The notes under the pieces: model-generated
Told to the model about the DNA's origin: nothing
The model's database searches: none
What the model saw: only the letters and a program-made list of their open reading frames with translations
Program-made: the position numbers and the translations under genes
Shown: in pieces, positions 56,583-64,000 of the stretch
Numbering within the stretch: position 1 is the stretch's first letter
Layout: each line of letters begins with the position of its first letter
From: Rhabditoides inermis
Taxonomy: Eukaryota; Nematoda; Chromadorea; Rhabditida; Rhabditidae
Length of the DNA: 64,000 nucleotides
Assembly: GCA_963966185.1 (NCBI GenBank)
Contig: CAWZYM010000405.1
Span: 539,501-603,500 of the forward strand
Direction of reading: 5' to 3'

Positions 56583-56995
56583 ACGAAAAAAACAAGTTGT
56601 TCGGCATATACGGATAGAGCAAAGTTTTACGCATTCATTAATGTATAGCACAGGGTGGACTCAAGTTACACTCCTAATTCGGTCAAAACGGTGAGAGAAT
56701 TGTAGTACAACGGTTGGTGGCTGGCGAGAAATGGCGAGGGGCGCGACCAAATCGATAGAGATCCTCACTCGCTCTGTGTGGGTCTGTGTGGGTTGTGGGT
56801 CAGAGTCTGACATGGTGTGATCAGAAGCGGACACTTGGAATCGATCGATTACTGGACTGTGTTTCAGAATGGATGGTTGGCGGAACTGGTAGAGGGAGAG
56901 TAAAGCGTGGAGAAGACCACTTGGAAAAAAACGTCTTCAAAGAGGACAAGAAAGTAAGAGTGCGTAAGTGTGTTTAGACTAACCGTTTAGACTGT
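55691..56995. other. GA-rich region with an 86-bp direct repeat
   Basis: Segments 56198-56283 and 56425-56511 are nearly identical direct copies (GTCAGAACGAGAGAG... to CAGGCGAGAG). Words such as GATCAGCTGATGCGA and GATCATGCTCTTGGA recur around them. A (GA)n tract lies at 56538-56581. No gene is supported; the plus frame 56786-56977 has no family signature. Confidence 0.7.
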
Positions 56996-56996
56996 T

Positions 56997-57173
56997 TATA
57001 GTCGGATTGGATCCTATATGCCATCCGTGACATTTCACATGTTGTGCAGTTTCGTGCAACACAACATGTATATCTTCAAAGATCCAAAACGCTTTGTGAG
57101 AAGGAATCGAACCCATGGGCAGATCGCAACGATCGCGCGCTGGCGGCGCGCTCTACCACTGCGCCATTGAGGC
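56997..57173 (-). mobile_element. tRNA-derived SINE, left copy
   Basis: Read from 57173 leftward: a tRNA-like head GCCTCAATGGCGCAGTGGTA (A box) and GGTTCGATTCC (B box), then a body with ACATGTTGTG and CATATAGGATCCAA, ending near CCGACTATAAA. About 177 bases. Its partner at 57288-57467 is in the opposite orientation. Confidence 0.8.
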
Positions 57174-57287
57174 TCACACTAAGATGTCATTGAATCTCCC
57201 AGATATGTTTGCTCGTTAACTCTCATCATAGTACACTCAAGTGGCCAGTGGAGCTACATGTGCTCTCTCTTCGATCTCTTAACCACT

Positions 57288-57467
57288 GCCTCTATGGCGC
57301 AGTGGTAGAGCGCGCCGCCAGTGCGCAATCGCTACGTGCTGCTCATGGGTTCAATTCCTACACATGGACGCGTTTTGGATATTTGTTGACAAACATGTTG
57401 TGTTGCACAAAACTGCACAACATGTGAAATGTCACGGATGGCATATAGGATCCAAACCGACTATAGA
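57288..57467 (+). mobile_element. tRNA-derived SINE, right copy (head-to-head with the left copy)
   Basis: Head GCCTCTATGGCGCAGTGGTA and B box GGTTCAATTCC, body and end as in the left copy. The two heads face each other across 114 bases. The pair forms a large inverted repeat of about 180-base arms. Confidence 0.8.
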
Positions 57468-57592
57468 GTACCGCAGAGTGATACAGTAGGTCTAGAAAAA
57501 AAACCGCATGTCGATATCTCATCTCGTTTTCAAATCGAATCTCAAAGCCCACGTAACCAATTGAGAGGCTCGTATTGGGTAGTGAGTGAGAG

Positions 57593-59263
<1,671 letters not shown>

Positions 59264-61184
59264 TGTTTCGGCGCCGTCTATTATGTGCGTATTTCAATTG
59301 TGCGGTGGTATTATGGTATACTGGTTGCAGGCGTTTGACAGCGAGAAGAACGAGACGGTGGCGATCAAGAAGATGAGCTTCTCCGGCAAGCAGGCCGTTG
59401 AGAAGTGGAACGACATTGTCAAGGAGGTCAGCATAGTGGCATGCATTTGATATATTGACGGTCTTTCAGGTTTCGTTTCTCCACAAGATCAAGCACCCCA
59501 ATATAGTCGAGTACAAAGCCTGCTTCCTCAAGGAGCACACCTGCTGGGTGAGCATTTCATACAACGTTTTTAACTACATTGCTGCGTATCGCTTTGTTTG
59601 TGCTATGTGAGTGGCGGTGTGTCACTCACACGATGTGTGCACTGGCGAGAGGAGAGGGAGGGGAGATTATGCTGATTGATGCGGGCCGGGGCCATGTTGA
59701 CATTGATACATGTGAAACTTCCGATGTGATATTGGCTACGACAATTACAACATTACATAGCAACAAGCCCCACGCAGAGCGCAGATTCGAACAGTTCACT
59801 AATGCAACATGCTAAACTTGCCTTGGAGCCTGGTAAAAAGGTTGCCACATTCAAAGAGTATCGAGTATACAATCGATTTATCTCTAATCCAATGGTTGGG
59901 GGAAGTGTGGACGTTGTTGAATTGGGGGAAAAGTTGTGGTGGTCCGTCTTCTCCCGTCGATGGTCCCTCGGCGAAAGATGCTTTGCCTGTACTTTGTGAA
60001 ACCAGACGACAACCGTTTCAGCTGGTGATGGAGTACTGTATCGGCTCGACGGCCGACATTGTCGACGTGCTCCGTACGGGACTGCGAGAGGTGAGGTTAT
60101 TTTGATATCTGACTTTAATCTACGTTCACTCTACTTTTTTCCAAATCGTCAAATCGACATGGAAGTGGTTGATAGGTTGATAGTATCATCCTGAAGTTGT
60201 AGTGTATCTGAAACCCAAATGTAATTGCATGGATGGTCAGATTCTTTGCAGAACGAGATTGCATGCGTGATTGGGCAGACGCTGGCGGCGCTGGTGTACC
60301 TGCACGCGGTCGGCCGCATCCACCGATACATCAAGGCCGGCAACATTCTCTTCTCCGACGCGGGCACCGTCAAGCTGGGTGGGTATGAATTATGAATGAA
60401 TGAATGTTTGTGACATGGCTCTGTTGCGTCAAGCTGGGTGCGTGGTCGGAATCGGGAGAGGGGGTCCGCCGGTAGCGTTGTAGCTGATGCTGATCGTGCA
60501 GTAGATAGCTGGTGGAGCGAAGCACTCCGTTTCTGAACAGCTATGAACCTGTAGCAGTTTATGGAGTCGCTGTGACACATTCCATTTCAGCCGACTTTGG
60601 CTCGGCGTCGCACGCGTCGCCGGCGCAGACCTTCATCGGCACGCCGTTCTTCATGGCGCCCGAGGTGAGCGGGGAGATGCGGTGGTTGCAGGTGTATTGT
60701 GAAGGTGTGGTCTTCATAAACCTTTGATCGAAGAGACTCTCCTCTACCGAATTATGTAACCTGAAATCAACCCGTTCTTCATGGCTCTGAGGTCTGAGGT
60801 GAGAGAGCTGCGGTGGTTGTGAAGATGTGTTCAACCTCAGTCGCTTCGAAAAGAGGTCCTTTGACACGTCTTTGAAGCACACTGTTCTGGTCATGTTTAA
60901 AGACATGACAGTTGCGCAGAGTTTGGTTGCGTTGTGGAGAGACTTTACAAAAAATGTCTTCCTCTATTGATTAGTTGTGCTTAATATATAAAAGTATGTA
61001 TCGGTTTACTATAAACACAATATAGGTGATTCTGGCGATGGACGAGGGCCACTACACGGAGAAGGCGGACATTTGGTCGCTCGGCATCACCTGCGTCGAG
61101 CTGCTCGCCTGGAGCTCCACTAGTAGTAAACTAGCACTTTTACTACCTAGTAAACTAGCTAGTAAACTAGCACCTTACTTGTAG
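59264..61184 (+). pseudogene. Truncated TAO-type protein kinase with HRY in place of HRD
   Basis: Exons: ?-59284, 59331-59426, 59470-59547, 60022-60090, 60252-60378, 60591-60664, 61026-61184. They chain in phase. Sequence: FGAVYY, then [20 protein letters not shown] with the VAIK lysine, [97 protein letters not shown]. This is the Ste20-group TAO kinase (MAP3K acting on p38/JNK and Hippo-like pathways). The catalytic-loop Asp is Tyr (TAC at 60327-60329). The glycine-loop exon is abnormal upstream of FGAVYY. After CVELLAW the frame runs into TAGTAAAC repeats and stops, so the rest of the C-lobe and the long tail are missing. A dead fragment, or a pseudokinase piece if transcribed. Confidence 0.9.
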
Positions 61185-61325
61185 TAGACTAGCTAGTCGG
61201 GATCTAGTAAACTAGCTAGTCGGTATCTAGTAAACTAGCTAGTCGGCATCTAGTAGACTAGGTAGTCGGCATCTAGTAGACTAGGTAGTAAAACGCAGTA
61301 AAACGCATCTAGTGTACTACATAGT
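61119..61325. repeat. Tandem TAGTAAACTAGC-type repeat
   Basis: Degenerate copies of CTAGTAAACTAGCTAGTCGG begin inside the last kinase exon. The same word family reappears at the window's right end (63930-64000). Confidence 0.9.
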
Positions 61326-61339
61326 AAAAATTGTGAACA

Positions 61340-61740
61340 AAAATGTTGAAACATCATTTCAAAAACCTATATTTTCTACAGAACGTCTTTATTCGAAAGA
61401 TCGGAAACTGGTGACAAATAATACGCAAACTAACAACAACAAACTCTGATAACAAAACGAAGTGAGATAATCAATAACAATGCGATGAGACATCGATAGC
61501 ACAGGATAGGCAAACATATTCATTTTGGTATAGAATGAAATAATATCAAATAGTTGATACGGTGTAGGGGATATAGAGACTGAGAAAGAGATTACTGTGA
61601 GAAGCTCCTGTCACGCTCGTTTCTTTGCGGACTCAATTTCCTTTCAGTTGAGAGCGACTGATCTGAATGTCTTCAATGAAAAAAATCACTTTTTCTCTTT
61701 CCCTGTTCCTCTCGTCATTCCTCTCACATCCCCCCTCTTC
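61340..61740. other. AT-rich spacer
   Basis: No exon or RNA gene recognised between the TAGTAAAC repeat and the minisatellite. Confidence 0.5.
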
Positions 61741-61749
61741 TTCCTTCCT

Positions 61750-61976
61750 TCTCTCCCCCACTCTCTCTCTCTCTCTCTCTCTCTCCCTCTCCCTCTCTCT
61801 CACACACACTCACCGTCTCGTGCATCTCTCGACCGGGAACGGCTCGACCTCCGAGTGGAGAGGGGAGAACGCCTCGCGGCCATGACGGACACTAGTTGAT
61901 AAAGGGATTACAACACAAAACATTCCCACTGCTATCACTCATCTCTCCAAACCCCATCGTGCCTTCTCCCCCCCCC

Positions 61977-62034
<58 letters not shown>

Positions 62035-62203
62035 CTCACCGTCTCGTGCATCTCTCGACCGGGAACGGCTCGACCTCCGAGTGGAGAGGGGAGAACGCCT
62101 CGCGGCCATGACGGACACTAGTTGATAAAGGGATTACAACACAAAACATCCCCACTGCTATCACTCATCTCTCCAAACCCCATCGTGCCTTCTCCCCCCC
62201 CCC

Positions 62204-62263
<60 letters not shown>

Positions 62264-62431
62264 CTCACCGTCTCGTGCATCTCTCGACCGGGAACGGCTC
62301 GACCTCCGAGTGGAGAGGGGAGAACGCCTCGCGGCCATGACGGACACTAGTTGATAAAGGGATTACAACACAAAACATCCCCACTGCTATCACTCATCTC
62401 TCCAAACCCCATCGTGCCTTCTCCCCCCCCC

Positions 62432-62483
<52 letters not shown>

Positions 62484-62649
62484 CTCACCGTCTCGTGCAT
62501 CTCTCGACCGGGAACGGCTCGACCTCCGAGTGGAGAGGGGAGAACGCCTCGCGGACATGACGGACACTAGTTGATAAAGGGATTACAACACAAAACATCC
62601 CCACTGCTATCACTCATCTCTCCAAACCCCATCGTGCCTTCTCCCCCCC

Positions 62650-62691
<42 letters not shown>

Positions 62692-62820
62692 CTCACCGTC
62701 TCGTGCATCTCTCGACCGGGAACGACTCGACCTCCGAGTGGAGAGGGGAGAACGCCTCGCGGACATGACGGACACTAGTTGATAAAGGGATTACAACACA
62801 AAACATCCCCACTGCTATCA
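61750..62820. repeat. Five-copy minisatellite with 208-229-bp units
   Basis: Each unit is a C run, a (CT)n tract, CACACACACTCACCG, a conserved block (CTCGACCGGGAACGGCTCGA ... CGGACACTAGTTGATAAAGG) and ATTACAACACAAAACAT. Unit starts (ATG of the shared small frame): 61896, 62122, 62351, 62571, 62779. Units differ mainly in (CT)n length. The repeated small ORFs are a by-product. Confidence 0.97.
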
Positions 62821-63168
62821 CTAAGTACATTTGAACTGAAGCGCAAAGACCAAAGACTGCCACTAATACTTCGCGTTGACGCACCATGCACTACTAAGAA
62901 CAGTCAGGAAACGCACGCAAAAGTTCCAGCAGAGCCCAAATTCCCCACTTTAGATGGTAGGATTGTGTGTGCTACCAGATAAACCATGATGCCATCATTA
63001 TACGTCGGAATCATGCTGATAAACAAAAGCAACCAACTATCATTTACTATTCAAAAACGTGATTTTTTTTTGAAAGATAACTCAAACAATAAATAACTCG
63101 AAGACAACTCAAACTAATAAAATATTCCACACACCCACTATAAACACTACCAAATGAACAAAACATAC

Positions 63169-63463
63169 TCACTCGAAATGCGAATGTTGAGAAGAAAATG
63201 ATAGAGAATCATCAGAGACGTTATCCTCATTCTCCATGTAGTCGATAGTCCCGTCCGACGACTCACAGCTGAAATTAATCGAATAGTACACTGTATGCTA
63301 CCAGACGTTCAAATTTGAAAAAAAGAACACAAAATTAAAATGAAAACATAATAACAAATGATAACACACAGAACATGCCCCACCTGTGAGCATCTTGGTG
63401 ATGTTCACCTTCTGACAGCGCGAGGCGCGCTCGCTTCCGAAGGTTTCTCCCTCGACGAGCCAT
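63169..63463 (-). CDS. Small two-exon reading frame, unknown
   Basis: Exon 1 63463-63384 (ATG) and exon 2 63268-63169 (ends TGA) join in phase through a GT-AG intron with a TTTCAG acceptor. Product of 59 residues: Arg-rich start MARRGRNLRKRARLAL, then an acidic Ser-rich end (DYMENEDNVSDDS). No family recognised. It could be an intact tiny protein or the first exons of a decayed transposon-linked gene, since it lies between two stretches of TAGTAAAC repeat. Confidence 0.4.
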
Positions 63464-63925
63464 TGTGACTGGAAAAGTTTTTTGTATAAAAAAAGAAAGA
63501 AATGACAAACGAAAAAACACGACCTGAATTCAAAAAAAAATTATTTTTTTGGTACCACGTTTTTTGAAACGTACGAAACATACAAAACGCACGTACATAT
63601 ACATATGCGTTTTACAAATACATGTTTACAAAGAGTCCCCTTATTTCGTCATCAATATAGAACAAATACGTCTAAACAACAACGAACAACAACAACAAAA
63701 ATAACAAACACAATTTTTCGAATTTTTTTATTAATAGTGAGATTTGCATTTCTGTAGTGTATGCACAATCGTGCTAGGACCTTTTTTTATAAAATAACAC
63801 TTCGGTCCCGATTTAGTATTCGAAGAATACTCAAAATTACATGTACTATGTTTGAAACGAACACACGCAAAAAATACGTATTCAGTAATTACAAAAATAT
63901 ATGTAAAAATCGTAAAACTTAATTT
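63464..63925. other. AT-rich spacer
   Basis: No coding or RNA signal recognised. It may contain the promoter of the small minus-strand frame. Confidence 0.4.
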
Positions 63926-63929
63926 TCAC

Positions 63930-64000
63930 TATCTAGTCTACTAGCTAGTTTACTCGTAGTAAAATTGTAAAATTCTACTAGCTAGTCTACTACCTAGTAT
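63930..64000. repeat. TAGTAAAC/CTAGCTAG repeat resumes at the window edge
   Basis: CTAGTCTACTAGCTAGTTTACT and similar words appear in mostly inverted sense relative to the block at 61119. The repeat continues past the window. Confidence 0.85.

Noticed and set aside
57095..57173. Functional tRNA gene
   Set aside because: A and B boxes are good but the acceptor ends do not pair and the sequence continues into a SINE body present twice.
61896..62982. Five similar small ORFs as a gene family
   Set aside because: They come from a minisatellite unit; most of each peptide is CT-repeat coded and only array lengths differ.

Overview
This window is from a compact, intron-rich animal genome. Genes are split by short GT-AG introns with TTTCAG or TTGCAG acceptors. 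It holds a eukaryotic tRNA-Ile gene, a BEL/Pao LTR retrotransposon, CR1-like and RTE-like LINEs, MITEs, SINEs and many long simple repeats. The TAO-kinase fragment carries local wording (EKWNDI, ADIVDVLR, FIGTPFFMAPEV) that, as I remember the family, is closest to nematode TAO kinases. A nematode is therefore my best guess, but it is not proven.

Layout. 1-3441: 5' LTR and intact gag-pol start of a BEL/Pao element (minus strand, running off the left edge). 4504-6666: GMP reductase, 9 exons, minus. 7738-14190: a divergent motor-only myosin, about 26 exons, minus, with a tRNA-Ile gene and an RTE fragment in its introns. 16223-20213: a four-EF-hand calmodulin-like gene with two possible first exons, plus. 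20773-21536: the C-terminal half of a Ras-like GTPase, minus. 21559-23848: simple and complex satellites.

23900-56000 is a mosaic of segmental duplications and transposons. A minus-strand multi-exon family ends in a Lys/Arg-rich tail and occurs at least four times (last exons at 24988, 36903, 42101 and about 47100). The most complete copy contains exons of a Ulp1/C48-like cysteine protease. A second, partial copy of the protease exons lies near 45 kb. The two protease copies are damaged in different ways. A 2.9-kb block (36405-39322) is repeated almost unchanged at 41603-44519. Plus-strand exons resembling the eIF4E C-terminus, and a duplicated exon resembling methylmalonate-semialdehyde dehydrogenase, are scattered in the mosaic. 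A CR1-like LINE (32378-36262) and an RTE-like LINE (39500-41602, itself hit by a TTAA MITE) interrupt it.

56000-64000: direct repeats, a head-to-head SINE pair, a 630-bp (ATAG)n array, a truncated TAO-kinase copy whose catalytic HRD is HRY, a five-copy minisatellite and a small two-exon reading frame.

The housekeeping genes (GMP reductase, myosin, EF-hand protein, GTPase) are unrelated neighbours and show no operon-like logic. Exon models were built by hand from splice signals, phase continuity and family motifs. No database search was possible.
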